From the NCBI RefSeq assembly GCF_029632765.1, contig NZ_CP121247.1, forward strand, positions 1,488,001 to 1,552,000: a stretch of DNA of 64,000 bases, given 5' to 3'. The stretch comes from Arcanobacterium wilhelmae. Its GTDB lineage: Bacteria; Actinomycetota; Actinomycetes; Actinomycetales; Actinomycetaceae. A program made the position numbers and the translations under genes. Positions 1 through 9,592 of the stretch are shown piece by piece. The notes below the pieces were generated by a model, which was not told the DNA's origin, made no database searches, and saw only the letters and a list, made by a program, of their open reading frames with translations. Position 1 is the stretch's first letter, and every line of letters begins with the position of its first letter.

Positions 1-16
1 CCCGCCCAGCCTTCGA

Positions 17-3000
17 TCACGCTACCTTGGTTTCGCGACGTGCAGCCCAAACGCCGCCCGCCAGGACCAGGAGACCAGCGACCGCGTAACCGGCAACACC
101 CGCACCACCAGACTTCGGCAGATCACCGGTGTGGAAGTTGGCGATTGCCACGCGAGCGACCGTGAGGTTATCAACCTCGGTGTTCCAGGTGATGAACGAG
201 TTGTTCGAGTTCTCGCCCTTCGGTGTCACTGTGTAGTCACCAGCAGAGTTCTTCGCCACGGTGAACACGATCGGAGCATGGAGCAGAGACTTTCCGCTCG
301 GAGCCTTCGACTCCACGAGGTAGTAGGCTCCAGTCTGAATCTCGCTCTTTGTGGTGTCGAACCTGTAGCGCAGCACCGACTTCTGGTCGCCGTTCAGCTT
401 AGCCAGTTCCTTGCCGCCCTTCGCAGGGTCGCCCTGGTAGAGCGTGAACTCGGAACCGTCGAGGATCTCATTCTTGTCGTCGCCGTTCACCTTAGTGAGC
501 ACGAGCTCGAGGCCGTGCTTTTCGGTGCGGTCACCACATGCCCAAGCGAATTGCTCTTTGCTACCCGACTTCAGGGTTGCCGTGTTGAACAGTCCCTTTT
601 GCGGGGTGTTGTGGCCGGAGCACTTCTCGTAGTCCACGCTCCATGACTTGCCTTTGACGAACTTGAACGGAACAGTGACCGTGAAGGTATCGATCTGGCC
701 TGCATCGATCTTCTTTTCAAAACCGTTGTCGCGTCGGTTCTGGAATACCGGGAACGGCCCCGCTACACGGCTTCGCTGCCCTGAATGGGCCGCATGTGGC
801 AGCGACGTTCGTGATCCAGTAGCGATCAACGTGGTTGTCTCCGGATTCGTGGAATTCTTGTACGAGTATGCAGTTCGTACAGCGTACTTCGGGTCACCAC
901 CACGCGGATCAAGGGGACCAACGAAGGTGCCAAAGTCCTTCTCCCAGGTGTAATCCACCGAGGCGTCCGCACTCGTCACTACGCGAACTGACTCATCGAA
1001 TTGCGGAGTGTCGTTCAAGGAGTATGTGGTCTGCGCCTTCCCTTCATTGGTCACGGTGATCGTGTACTTTGCAGTGTAGACACCGTTGTTATCCGCGTCC
1101 GAGACTGAATCGAACTTCTTCTCCACCTTCACCGGCGGACACTCCACGCCGGACTCGCCAGCTGAGGTCATGCCGTAGGTGTTCATATCGGTCGGACCAC
1201 CAACGGTCTGCGAGTGGCCAACAATCTCACGAGGGACGTAGAACAGGAATCCTTCATAACCTGGCTTAGCGGTCACCTTGCCGGTGCGCTTGTCGAGGTT
1301 GAAGTAAACCGGGTCTGGAACGAAACCAGTGTTCTTGAACTTGTCGTAGGCCTCCTGCCCCGTCAGACCGGTGAGTTCGTATACTCCTGAATCGACGGCC
1401 ACACGACCATCAGCACGGTATCCGTAGATCGCCACGAAATGGTGGTTGACGAACGCCAGACCGAACGGGGTCAGTGCGTCTGCCGAGGCCTTGCGGCTCG
1501 CGAATGGGTCATTTGAGATTCCGGTCAGCGGGACAGTTCGGGTTCCACCATCGTTTCCACCGAACATCGATGGCGGAATCACTCGACCAATGATGTTTTG
1601 AGCCTTCAGTGAGCCGTCGGCATTCTTAGTGAACTGGTAGATGAACGATTGCTGGGTTGCCCCGTAAATCTTTCCATCTGCAGCAGTGACGAAGTCGCCG
1701 CCCCAGCCTGCGGGGCGTCCAATGCCTTGAGTGCCGTCGTTCTTCTCCGGCCCGTTTCCAGGAACAATGTTCTGAACAGGCTCGCCATTGAGGCGCGAGT
1801 ATCCAAACAACGGCACCTTGATTTCGGTGGAACCGTTAGAAACGATCTTATGGCTCGTCGGATCAATCCTGGCCTCGTATGCCGACTGGTTGAACTGTCC
1901 ACCCCAAATGAGAGTCGGGACATCATTGTTCTGGCCAGCGAAGCGATAGCTCAGAGAGTTAACGGAACCACCCTGGTAGTACGGCTGGTACGCGTTGAAC
2001 TTCGACTGCGAGACCCCAGTATTGAAATCTTGGAGCCACTCCAGGCTCGTTGCTTTCCCTGAAGAATCACGGACAATCTTGAATGCACGAATCCAGACGT
2101 TATCGGTGTCGCTCTTTCCGTTGGCCAGGCCGTACATGTAGGTGTTGGTCGGGTCAACAGCAATATCTTCCGTGAACGCCGAATCCGGCAAGTTGGACTC
2201 TCCACGGCGGATGTTGGACAGAGCAAGGTTGGACACTGTTGCAGTGTTATTCGATGAGGCAGTGTCATCTGCATTCGGCTCGGTCGAGAGCTCAACGTAA
2301 CGCATGGGCTGTCCGGAGGAGTCGAAACGCGGACCGGTCGAAATCCAATAGGTGTTGGACTTTACCTGGCACTGCTCAGTGGTTCCGTAGCTCGGCGGCT
2401 CAGTAACAACCTTGGTTGCTTTCGGAAGCACCGGGGGGTTCCACTGCTTGGGTGCCTCGGGCTTGACCGGATCCGGTGCGATCACTGGCGCCACTTCGGA
2501 AGGAAGACGTGCCATGTCGACAGGCCGCGGAGTACCGAAAGCGAGGTGCTTCTGGTCGATGGTGAGCGTTGCCCAGTTAGGCTGCATCGCGGCGTACCAG
2601 CCGTCAGGATTGGCCGAGAAATCAACCTGCTTACCGGCGTCGGGCTGGCGGGTGCCAGCGAGCATCATGGTAGAGCCGTTGAGATCAGCCGGGTTGAGGA
2701 GGATCAGGCCGTTCTGCCCGTTGCCGAGCGGATCGGACGAGAAGCCGCCCTTGAAGTCCAGTGGTGTCGCCTGCTGCTGCCAGCTCAGCGCCGCCTTGGG
2801 GACGTCGTAGAACCGGGAGAAGCCAGTGACGTTGCCGACCATGATGCGGACATTACCTGCGGCATCGAAGTCGATGTCGCCGTACATCGGCGCGGACGGG
2901 TCCACGCCCTTCGGGGCGTAGGAGCCGAGCGAGCTCAGGTTCCACGGCTGGTCCGACGACGCCGGAGGGGTCACCTTGTAGAGGTCGATGATGACCTTTC

Positions 3001-5722
3001 CGTTCTCGACGCGGCCCGTCTGAATGACGTACGCGTTCGTCTCAGGATCGATTGCGCCGCCGATCACATGTCCACCCTTGAGATCCGGTAGCTCACCGAG
3101 CTGGAAGACCTTGTTGTTCTCCGGGTTGAACATGAGGATCGCCTTGTCGCCACCAACGGCGAAGGCAAGATAGGACTTCTCACCGTTCTTGCGCATAGCG
3201 AGACCTTCGTAGTTCGGCATCGCACACTTTCCGGCACCAAAGGAGAAGACGGGCTTCTGGTCGGGGCTGGGCACGTTGTCTTCTGAGACGTGGTAAACGT
3301 TGCCGTTTTGGGCGAGCGCGTAGCCTTCCTGCTTTCCTGCAGCGCCAAGGCCGAGGGTTACTGCCGGCGCTGAGGACTGGGTTCCATCCACTGTGCCTGC
3401 GGAAGCAGCATCGCCTTGTCCGCCTGGTGCGACTGGCGGCTTCGCCGGGATTTTTCCGGAGGGAACCGCGAGGTCGACGGAGACTGCCATCGACGGCGGG
3501 AGCGTCGCGTTCTGCAGTGTGAATCCGCTACCAGGGGCAGGGTAGTTGATGTCCTTTTCTTCGGCGAAGCCGTCTTGCGTGAAGCTGGCAAAGAGACGTC
3601 CGTCGAGCATGGCGATGCCGTCACGACCGTTAACTGCGGAGAGGCCGCCAGGAATGTATCCCGGCTGTGCACCATTCTCGACGGGGTTGTTGGTGTTCCA
3701 GCCGGAGAGGACCGCGAGCTGGTAGCCCGAGCCTTGCAGGTTCACGTCCTTGTAGCTGGTGTCGTACCCACCACCCCATGACAGGAGGAGGTTGCCCTTG
3801 TTGTCAAAGTCAATGTCACCGGCGATCGGGTATTGCTTGATGGAGTCAAGGGTCGGGAACTGGAGTGTCCACCAGTCGTCCGTGCCCTTGCGATCAAATG
3901 TTTGAGTCCACAGGCGCTTGTCCTGCTTGGTCACCGGGTCGAACTCGTAGAACGAGATAACAGTGGCCCATTGCTGGAGCTTGTGGTCTTTGTCTCGCTG
4001 GCTTGCAGCCAGGCCATCGACGGTGGCGTAGTAGTACTTTCCGTCCTTCATCGCCGCGCCAAGCACGTAGTCACTGGTGGGATCGAAGTGGCGTCTGCGT
4101 GACGCTTGATCGCCGAGATCTTCGGTTGTCGCCGAGCCGAAAACCTGGCGGTAGACGTGGTTGTCCGAGCCGAGAACGTAGGCTTCGAGCTGGCCATCGG
4201 CGTTGAACTGCATTGCGAGGCCTTCGAACGTCGTGTCAGGCTTAGCAAAGTTGAAGATCGGGAAAAGATTGGGCAGGAGTTCCTGCTTCTCCCCCATCGT
4301 CACCTGATAAACAACTCCGTTCTTGCCAAGCGAGTACACCTGTCGCATTGTTGGCGGCACGGCAGCCTCGGCGGTTCCGGGAGTTGCGCCGACGACGGAG
4401 AGCTTAGTCCCGTCGGCAGGCGTGTAGACGCACTTTTCGGTAATGACGCCGAGGGGGCCTTCCGACTTCGGGGTCGCGTCGATCGCGTCTCCGCCCGGCT
4501 GTGCCGGAGCGTCAGGCGCCTTGAATTCGTGGGTCCAGCTCCAATCTCCGGAGCCGGAATTCGGGCTCTTCGTCAGGGCGTATCCTTGTGCCGCCTGTGC
4601 TGTGATAGTCACAGTTCCAGGGTTGGTCACGTCATAGGTGTTCCCCTGCTGCAGAACCTGGTCTTTAAGGAGGTATTCGACACCGGCCTTGGTTGGCACA
4701 GTGTAGGAGCCTGTGCCGTCATTGTTGTCGTTAAATTGCACAGGATCAGGTGTGACAGTCTGCACAGGTTGTTCAGCCGGCGCATCAGCCGACGACGACG
4801 GATCCTGCTTGGGCGCCTGAGTTGACGGATCCTGCTTCGGCTCGGCCGGCTTCGGCGCGTTGTAGGTGTATGGTCCGAACTGGCTGGGGGCCTGCGGATC
4901 GAGTTGATATGGATCAACAGCAATCGCACGAATAGCCTTGATAGTCTGGCCATCCTTGAGCTGAATGACACCGTCTTGTCCAACAGGGATCTGTTGTCCG
5001 TTTTCGCCAATAAGCTTTGAGTTTTCAGCATTGACGTACTGGACGCCGGGCACGCCATGAATGGTCAGACGGCCGGTGTTGGAATCAAAAGTTGGTTCGA
5101 TTGGCTTGACGGTTTCCTGCGGAGCATTGACCGCGTTCCACACATCCTGGATATTCGAACCAGTCGGCGCTGAGAACACGTCAAGGCGTACGCCACTGAA
5201 CTTGTAGACGTTGTTCAAGTTCAGGAAGGCGTTAATGTACTTACCATCCTGCAGGGCGGTGTTCGCTGGGATAGTCCAGCCGTAAACGGCGTTCCTCGTG
5301 TTCGGATCGTTGACAACGGTGAAGTCTTGGAGTTCTTTGCCATCCTTCGGGACTGCGGTGTTGGTGGCATCATATTGAGCGTACGACCTAACCAGGTTGT
5401 CGGGCTTCTTGTTGATGTCTTTCAGGGTCAGGAACACGAACGCCTGTTGGCCTGCCGGCGGGCGGGGAGTCTGCGGAGTGATTTGAAGGTAGGAACCCAC
5501 CTGAACATAGTTGTTTGCCGTGTCACGCGCATCGGAGGTTCCGATCACGCCGATTTGGCTACGATCGAGTGCTGACGCGCTCGTCCCACCAAACACGACC
5601 GGGGAAACGAGCGTTGCGAGAACGAGGGCGAGCACGGCGAATAGCACGCCGGCGGCTTTTGCCGCCCGCGATCCCATCGCGTCACGCGTGGCCGCAATCG
5701 CGGCGGTCATCTGCGTTTTCAT
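17..5722 (-). CDS. Giant LPKSG surface protein, SpaC-like pilus tip adhesin
   Basis: Protein of 1901 aa, predicted to be exported and covalently attached to the pilus tip or cell wall. Residues 1-55 look like a long signal peptide. Two related blocks at roughly 480-780 and 800-1100 share phrases such as EGLAM and DIDFD..GN, suggesting beta-propeller-like repeats. A CNA_B/prealbumin-like domain near 1735-1860 carries an E-box-like YYLVESKAP. The C-terminus has LPKSG (1868-1872), a hydrophobic segment and a basic tail, so it is a sortase substrate. It is last in the order shaft pilin, sortase, small pilin, giant pilin, which matches the C. diphtheriae spaA-srtA-spaB-spaC cluster, where the roughly 1900-aa SpaC is the tip adhesin. 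Its start overlaps the upstream stop by 4 bp (ATGA), implying translational coupling. The ligand is unknown. Confidence 0.85.
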   Translation of the reverse strand: MKTQMTAAIAATRDAMGSRAAKAAGVLFAVLALVLATLVSPVVFGGTSASALDRSQIGVIGTSDARDTANNYVQVGSYLQITPQTPRPPAGQQAFVFLTLKDINKKPDNLVRSYAQYDATNTAVPKDGKELQDFTVVNDPNTRNAVYGWTIPANTALQDGKYINAFLNLNNVYKFSGVRLDVFSAPTGSNIQDVWNAVNAPQETVKPIEPTFDSNTGRLTIHGVPGVQYVNAENSKLIGENGQQIPVGQDGVIQLKDGQTIKAIRAIAVDPYQLDPQAPSQFGPYTYNAPKPAEPKQDPSTQAPKQDPSSSADAPAEQPVQTVTPDPVQFNDNNDGTGSYTVPTKAGVEYLLKDQVLQQGNTYDVTNPGTVTITAQAAQGYALTKSPNSGSGDWSWTHEFKAPDAPAQPGGDAIDATPKSEGPLGVITEKCVYTPADGTKLSVVGATPGTAEAAVPPTMRQVYSLGKNGVVYQVTMGEKQELLPNLFPIFNFAKPDTTFEGLAMQFNADGQLEAYVLGSDNHVYRQVFGSATTEDLGDQASRRRHFDPTSDYVLGAAMKDGKYYYATVDGLAASQRDKDHKLQQWATVISFYEFDPVTKQDKRLWTQTFDRKGTDDWWTLQFPTLDSIKQYPIAGDIDFDNKGNLLLSWGGGYDTSYKDVNLQGSGYQLAVLSGWNTNNPVENGAQPGYIPGGLSAVNGRDGIAMLDGRLFASFTQDGFAEEKDINYPAPGSGFTLQNATLPPSMAVSVDLAVPSGKIPAKPPVAPGGQGDAASAGTVDGTQSSAPAVTLGLGAAGKQEGYALAQNGNVYHVSEDNVPSPDQKPVFSFGAGKCAMPNYEGLAMRKNGEKSYLAFAVGGDKAILMFNPENNKVFQLGELPDLKGGHVIGGAIDPETNAYVIQTGRVENGKVIIDLYKVTPPASSDQPWNLSSLGSYAPKGVDPSAPMYGDIDFDAAGNVRIMVGNVTGFSRFYDVPKAALSWQQQATPLDFKGGFSSDPLGNGQNGLILLNPADLNGSTMMLAGTRQPDAGKQVDFSANPDGWYAAMQPNWATLTIDQKHLAFGTPRPVDMARLPSEVAPVIAPDPVKPEAPKQWNPPVLPKATKVVTEPPSYGTTEQCQVKSNTYWISTGPRFDSSGQPMRYVELSTEPNADDTASSNNTATVSNLALSNIRRGESNLPDSAFTEDIAVDPTNTYMYGLANGKSDTDNVWIRAFKIVRDSSGKATSLEWLQDFNTGVSQSKFNAYQPYYQGGSVNSLSYRFAGQNNDVPTLIWGGQFNQSAYEARIDPTSHKIVSNGSTEIKVPLFGYSRLNGEPVQNIVPGNGPEKNDGTQGIGRPAGWGGDFVTAADGKIYGATQQSFIYQFTKNADGSLKAQNIIGRVIPPSMFGGNDGGTRTVPLTGISNDPFASRKASADALTPFGLAFVNHHFVAIYGYRADGRVAVDSGVYELTGLTGQEAYDKFKNTGFVPDPVYFNLDKRTGKVTAKPGYEGFLFYVPREIVGHSQTVGGPTDMNTYGMTSAGESGVECPPVKVEKKFDSVSDADNNGVYTAKYTITVTNEGKAQTTYSLNDTPQFDESVRVVTSADASVDYTWEKDFGTFVGPLDPRGGDPKYAVRTAYSYKNSTNPETTTLIATGSRTSLPHAAHSGQRSRVAGPFPVFQNRRDNGFEKKIDAGQIDTFTVTVPFKFVKGKSWSVDYEKCSGHNTPQKGLFNTATLKSGSKEQFAWACGDRTEKHGLELVLTKVNGDDKNEILDGSEFTLYQGDPAKGGKELAKLNGDQKSVLRYRFDTTKSEIQTGAYYLVESKAPSGKSLLHAPIVFTVAKNSAGDYTVTPKGENSNNSFITWNTEVDNLTVARVAIANFHTGDLPKSGGAGVAGYAVAGLLVLAGGVWAARRETKVA

Positions 5723-6519
5723 CGATCGTTCTCCTCATCGTTCTTGCGTCGTTTGGCGGCCAGCAGCGAGCCGGTGCCAATAAGTCCAAATGCTGCGATT
5801 CCTGCGGCAGCCACGGAGGCGCCTGTCCACGGAAGTCGGGGCGGGGTTGGGGGTGTGCCGGTGGGCGGCAGCGGCGGCGGGACCGGCGGCACGCCCGGGG
5901 GCGGGGGCACTGTTGGGGGCACCGTCGGCGGTGTGCTCGGTGGCGTCGACGGCGGAGTGGTGGGTTCGGGCGTGACGTCGAAGTGTGTCTTGGCCGCGAT
6001 TTCGACGGAGCAGTCCCAGTGGTCGCCTTCGCCGAGGGGCACGGACACGATGAACGGATCCATCTGGCTCACCTTGTAGCCGGGCACGTGCGGCATTGTC
6101 GCGCTCACGACGTACAGGCCGATGGGGAGGTTCCCGAAGCGAGCCACCGCGTCCTTGCCGGTCACGGCCACATGAGGCTCCCCCACGAAACCGGCCTTCT
6201 CGGCGTCAGCGACGGTGAGTTTGTCGATTCCTGCCCAGTTCGCGAAGCGGGTGAGGTCGTAGCCTTTGACCTGCTTGGCGGTGAGTTCCACGCCGATGCC
6301 GCTGGGGTCTTTGAGTTGGCCGGGCGCCACTTTGTCGAAGGGGTTGGGCGTGGGCATGGAGATGGCCAGCGAGCCAGCATCGCATGTCACGTCCGCCTTC
6401 GGGGTGTCGCCCGTGATGGTCTGCGCATGCGCCGTGAGCGGCGCGAGCGCGATCACGCCGGTGAGGGCGAGGATCACTGTGCCGCGTCGGGCTGCGTTGT
6501 GGTGAGCTTGGAAAGTCAT
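5719..6519 (-). CDS. Small LPWTG pilin, SpaB-like basal/minor pilin
   Basis: Protein of 266 aa with a Sec signal peptide ending near AHA-QT (about residue 32). It has a beta-rich SpaA-like domain (phrases such as GNLPIGLYVV), a striking Pro/Thr linker at about 187-228, and LPWTG at 229-233 followed by a membrane segment and KRRK tail. Small size, proline-rich stalk and position between sortase and giant pilin match SpaB-type pilins, which terminate assembly and anchor the fibre to the wall. The start is supported by AAGGA about 5 nt upstream. It overlaps the downstream tip-pilin gene by 4 bp. That it is the base is inferred from order and size. Confidence 0.83.
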   Translation of the reverse strand: MTFQAHHNAARRGTVILALTGVIALAPLTAHAQTITGDTPKADVTCDAGSLAISMPTPNPFDKVAPGQLKDPSGIGVELTAKQVKGYDLTRFANWAGIDKLTVADAEKAGFVGEPHVAVTGKDAVARFGNLPIGLYVVSATMPHVPGYKVSQMDPFIVSVPLGEGDHWDCSVEIAAKTHFDVTPEPTTPPSTPPSTPPTVPPTVPPPPGVPPVPPPLPPTGTPPTPPRLPWTGASVAAAGIAAFGLIGTGSLLAAKRRKNDEENDR

Positions 6520-6556
6520 GTGTCCTTCTTTGCTAACGGTGAGTGGGTGGTGAGTA

Positions 6557-7579
6557 TCAGTTGTCGCTGGTGGGCGCAGAGTCCGCGACGTCGGTCGGTG
6601 AAGTATCGTCGCCGGTTTCGACGACGTCGGTGGCGGGTTGCGCTTCAGCCTGCGGAAGTTCGGCCGCGTTCGGGCTGGTAACGTCGGCTTGATCGTCCTT
6701 GTTGCGGCGGCGTGACTTCATCATGAAGAACACCAGCGCGAGGACCGCGAGGAGCGCTACTCCCCCGAATGCCCACATCCACCACTGGATCGTGGTGCCG
6801 ACGCCATCTTCGAGGGCAGCCTTGCCGGCGTCATCCATTGGGGCACGCTCAGCATGCACAAGCAGACGGTGCGAGTTCACACCATACGGAGTACAGGTGA
6901 TCAGGGTGAGAAGGTCGCGACCTTCCACCTTGTAGAGGTTTTCTGCCTCATCAGGCAACACCACTTCCGTGCCAGACACCACGTAACGAAGCTTCTCCCC
7001 CGCCACGTCGATGTAGATCGAATCGCCTTTTTTCATCTTGTCGAGATTGTCGAACAAGGTGGCGGTTTGCAGGCCGGTGTGGCCGGTGAGGACCGAATGG
7101 GTTGAGGGGCCACCCACGGGGAGGTCGGTGCCGAACAGGTGGCCGATGCCTTTCTCCAGCGTGTCCGGGCGGGTTCCGTGGAACACGGGCAGGTCCGCTT
7201 TGATCGACGGGATCACGAGGCGAGCCATCACGCCGGTGACGTTCAGCTGAGCGAGGTACTCCTTGTAGGGCTCGTTATCGTCAGCCAGACGCTCCGTCCA
7301 CGGATCGAGGATCGGGCCAACCGTGCGCTCAGCATTGTAACGGTGGGCTTCTTCGAGGGACTTTTCAAGGGCCTTGGTGTCTGCCTTCTTCACGAATTTC
7401 GCGTACTCGGCCGCGGCCTGCTGCTGCTGATAGTTGTTCCACTGCGTGGAGACGATCGGGTACAGGAGGATCGCGATACCGAGAAGAATCACCAGTGCTG
7501 GGACCAGCATGGAGGATTTCTTCTTGGGCTTTTCGGTTTTCACCTCGCTTTTGCGAGCGGAAATTTCTGTGAGAGACAT
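6557..7579 (-). CDS. srtC: Class C (pilin-polymerising) sortase
   Basis: Membrane transpeptidase that joins pilin subunits through LPXTG threonine and a pilin-motif lysine. The chosen start (MSLTEISARK, ATG at 7579) gives 340 aa, with AAAGAAAG upstream; a longer frame to 7732 adds a non-conserved N-terminus. Residues 24-45 form the first membrane segment. DPW at 92-94 is the typical lid motif of class C sortases. The catalytic set is visible as H167 (LTGHTG), C229 (TLITC) and R238 (NSHR). A second membrane segment and basic tail follow near 265-290. It sits between the shaft pilin and the minor pilins, so it most likely polymerises the fibre encoded here. A separate housekeeping sortase would be needed for wall anchoring. 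Confidence 0.93.
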   Translation of the reverse strand: MSLTEISARKSEVKTEKPKKKSSMLVPALVILLGIAILLYPIVSTQWNNYQQQQAAAEYAKFVKKADTKALEKSLEEAHRYNAERTVGPILDPWTERLADDNEPYKEYLAQLNVTGVMARLVIPSIKADLPVFHGTRPDTLEKGIGHLFGTDLPVGGPSTHSVLTGHTGLQTATLFDNLDKMKKGDSIYIDVAGEKLRYVVSGTEVVLPDEAENLYKVEGRDLLTLITCTPYGVNSHRLLVHAERAPMDDAGKAALEDGVGTTIQWWMWAFGGVALLAVLALVFFMMKSRRRNKDDQADVTSPNAAELPQAEAQPATDVVETGDDTSPTDVADSAPTSDN

Positions 7580-7710
7580 TTTGAGGCTTTCTTTTGTGAG
7601 TCTTTCTCCGCGTTGCGGAGGTTCCTGTGGTGACAGGGGGTTCTGGAGAACCAGTGTTCGGCTGGTGGGGCCGACGACGCCGGTGTGAGTGGCGTCTTGT
7701 TGGCGGGCTA

Positions 7711-7746
7711 CCCGCCCCGAAAGGTTTTGCACTCTTCCGGGGCGGG
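7711..7746 (-). terminator. Hairpin between shaft pilin and sortase genes
   Basis: Arms 7711-7723 and 7734-7746 pair over 13 bp with one mismatch around a 10-nt loop. A smaller 6-bp hairpin (7763-7768 with 7774-7779) lies just downstream of the pilin stop. Together they look like a partial terminator that would make shaft pilin more abundant than sortase and minor pilins. Confidence 0.6.
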
Positions 7747-7792
7747 GCCCACCAGGAGATTTACCAGTGAATTACTGGTTTTGAGAGGAGAA

Positions 7793-9592
7793 TCAGGCGT
7801 TCTTCTTCTCGTTGCGCTTTGCAGCGTAGAGGCCGCCACCGATCACGGCGAGGCCGAGGATGCCGAACGCGGCAATACCAGCACCACCGGTGAGCGGAAG
7901 CTTCGGCTTAACCGGGATGTTGACAACTTCGGTTGCCTTGAACAGCGAGAGGGTCTTGTCCGACGCCGGGGTGGAGACCGACTCAACGGTGGTCTTCACA
8001 GCGGAATCCTTGGAGACCACGTTGCCCTGAGCGTCGAGTGTCCAGGTTTCCTCAGTGGTGACCTTGGTCAGTTCCTTGACCTCGATGGTGAACGGAATCG
8101 GGGTGCGATTCAGCTCGTACTGAACACCATCGACCACCGGAGCCTTCGTCTCGAGAAGCTCGTACGACTTGTACTGGTCATTCGAGATCGACTCGCCAGT
8201 CTTGGTAAAATCCTCGAGGTTGTTGGCGTGCAGGCCGTCGATCGTCACAACGCCGCTGTCCGGGGTGGTCCACTTGTCCTGGCCATTGATCGAGATCTTT
8301 TCCTTCTTGCCACCCTTGGTGATGCCGTACACCTCGAACTCGGCGCCCTTGAGCTTCTTCTTGTCGCCGTCGGTCTTGGTGATCTCGATCTTGCCCCAAC
8401 CGGTGACAACCGTGTTGGTCTTCTCACCCTTGTCCGGGTTCTCCGGCGGGTTCGTCGGCTCAGGGATGGTCGTGCCCTTACCCTCACCGTTGTTCTTCAC
8501 AACGATCGCCTGGTTCGGTGCGAGACCGGAAGCCATCACCTTCGGCGAGAACTCAAGGTAAACCTTCACGGTCGAGTCGGCGATCTTCGCCTTCGCAACC
8601 TTATCGAGACCCGAGTTGGTCAGCGCAACAACGAGCTCCTGGCCCGTTGCTTTCACATCCTTGCCGTCTTCCTTCACGCCCTTGCCGTCACCCTTGTAGA
8701 TGGTCGACGCAAAGTCCGCGGGTTCCAGCTGCGTCTTCTGAGCATCGGTGCCAACCGACACCTTCACCGACTTAGCATCGAGGAGCTGGAGCTTCTCGTC
8801 GAGGTTATCCCAGAAACCGAACTCGTTGAGATCGTACTCACGGCCCTCAAACGGGGTCTTGAGCTTCTTCGAGGTCGGAACGGTAGCCGAGATCGTGTAG
8901 GTAACAGTCTCGCCAACTTCCTTGTTCGTGTCCTCAACAGCCTTCACATTGTTCTCGAGGGAGTTCTTCGGGTAAACCCACACAGCATACTGATCACCCT
9001 TCTCCGACTTAATCCACGAGGACTGATCCTTCGGGTTGGTGGTCGGCAGGTAAACGAGCGATGCGGCAGCGCCCTTGTAGGTCTTGCCATCGGCGGCCTT
9101 CGAGTTGGTCTCCTGGAGGAGGTAGACACCGAGCGGAAGATCCGCGAAATTGATTTCACCATTCTCGCCAGTCTTCTGAACGATCGGATTGCCGAAGGTC
9201 CAGCCAGCGCCGCCCTTCAGAGCAGCCTCAGCAGCGGACGCCTGGAGAGCGCCGAGCTCCTTGATCTTGTCGTTCGACTTCACCGCGTCCGCAACCGACG
9301 GGATACCGGGAGCTGCAGTGATCGGGGTCAAGGTGAACTCGATACCCTTAATCGGGTTCGGGGTCTGGCCGTCAGCGAACTGATCCTTGGTGCCCGTCGG
9401 ATCCTTCGTACCCTTCGAATCGTCGTACTTGACGAGGTGGATCGTGCCCTTGCCGCCGTTCAGGTTGGCGTCAACCACGGAAGCTGGAACCTGATCCTGC
9501 GCGAAGGCAGCGGTGGACGCAGCAACACCCGAGAAAAGCAACGTGCCAGCCGCGAGGGTGGCAATCGCAGACTTGCGAATTGAGTTCTTCAT
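7793..9592 (-). CDS. Major shaft pilin, SpaA/FimA type (LPLTG)
   Basis: Protein of 599 aa forming the polymerised pilus shaft. A signal peptide ends near AFA-QD (about residue 31). A pilin motif WVYPKN lies at 205-210, with K209 the likely acceptor lysine for sortase linkage. An E-box (YELLETKAP, near 480-490) sits in a CNA_B-like domain. The C-terminus carries LPLTG at 565-569, a membrane segment and a KRNEKK tail. The start ATG at 9592 follows AGGAGA. It is first in a four-gene cluster followed by the sortase, which agrees with the highest expression for the shaft subunit. Isopeptide-bond domains are expected from the family but cannot be confirmed by eye. Confidence 0.93.
   Translation of the reverse strand: MKNSIRKSAIATLAAGTLLFSGVAASTAAFAQDQVPASVVDANLNGGKGTIHLVKYDDSKGTKDPTGTKDQFADGQTPNPIKGIEFTLTPITAAPGIPSVADAVKSNDKIKELGALQASAAEAALKGGAGWTFGNPIVQKTGENGEINFADLPLGVYLLQETNSKAADGKTYKGAAASLVYLPTTNPKDQSSWIKSEKGDQYAVWVYPKNSLENNVKAVEDTNKEVGETVTYTISATVPTSKKLKTPFEGREYDLNEFGFWDNLDEKLQLLDAKSVKVSVGTDAQKTQLEPADFASTIYKGDGKGVKEDGKDVKATGQELVVALTNSGLDKVAKAKIADSTVKVYLEFSPKVMASGLAPNQAIVVKNNGEGKGTTIPEPTNPPENPDKGEKTNTVVTGWGKIEITKTDGDKKKLKGAEFEVYGITKGGKKEKISINGQDKWTTPDSGVVTIDGLHANNLEDFTKTGESISNDQYKSYELLETKAPVVDGVQYELNRTPIPFTIEVKELTKVTTEETWTLDAQGNVVSKDSAVKTTVESVSTPASDKTLSLFKATEVVNIPVKPKLPLTGGAGIAAFGILGLAVIGGGLYAAKRNEKKNA

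Noticed and set aside
7685..9583. Long plus-strand frame (632 codons) opposite the shaft pilin
   Set aside because: Antisense shadow of a gene with clear signal peptide, pilin motif, E-box and LPLTG.
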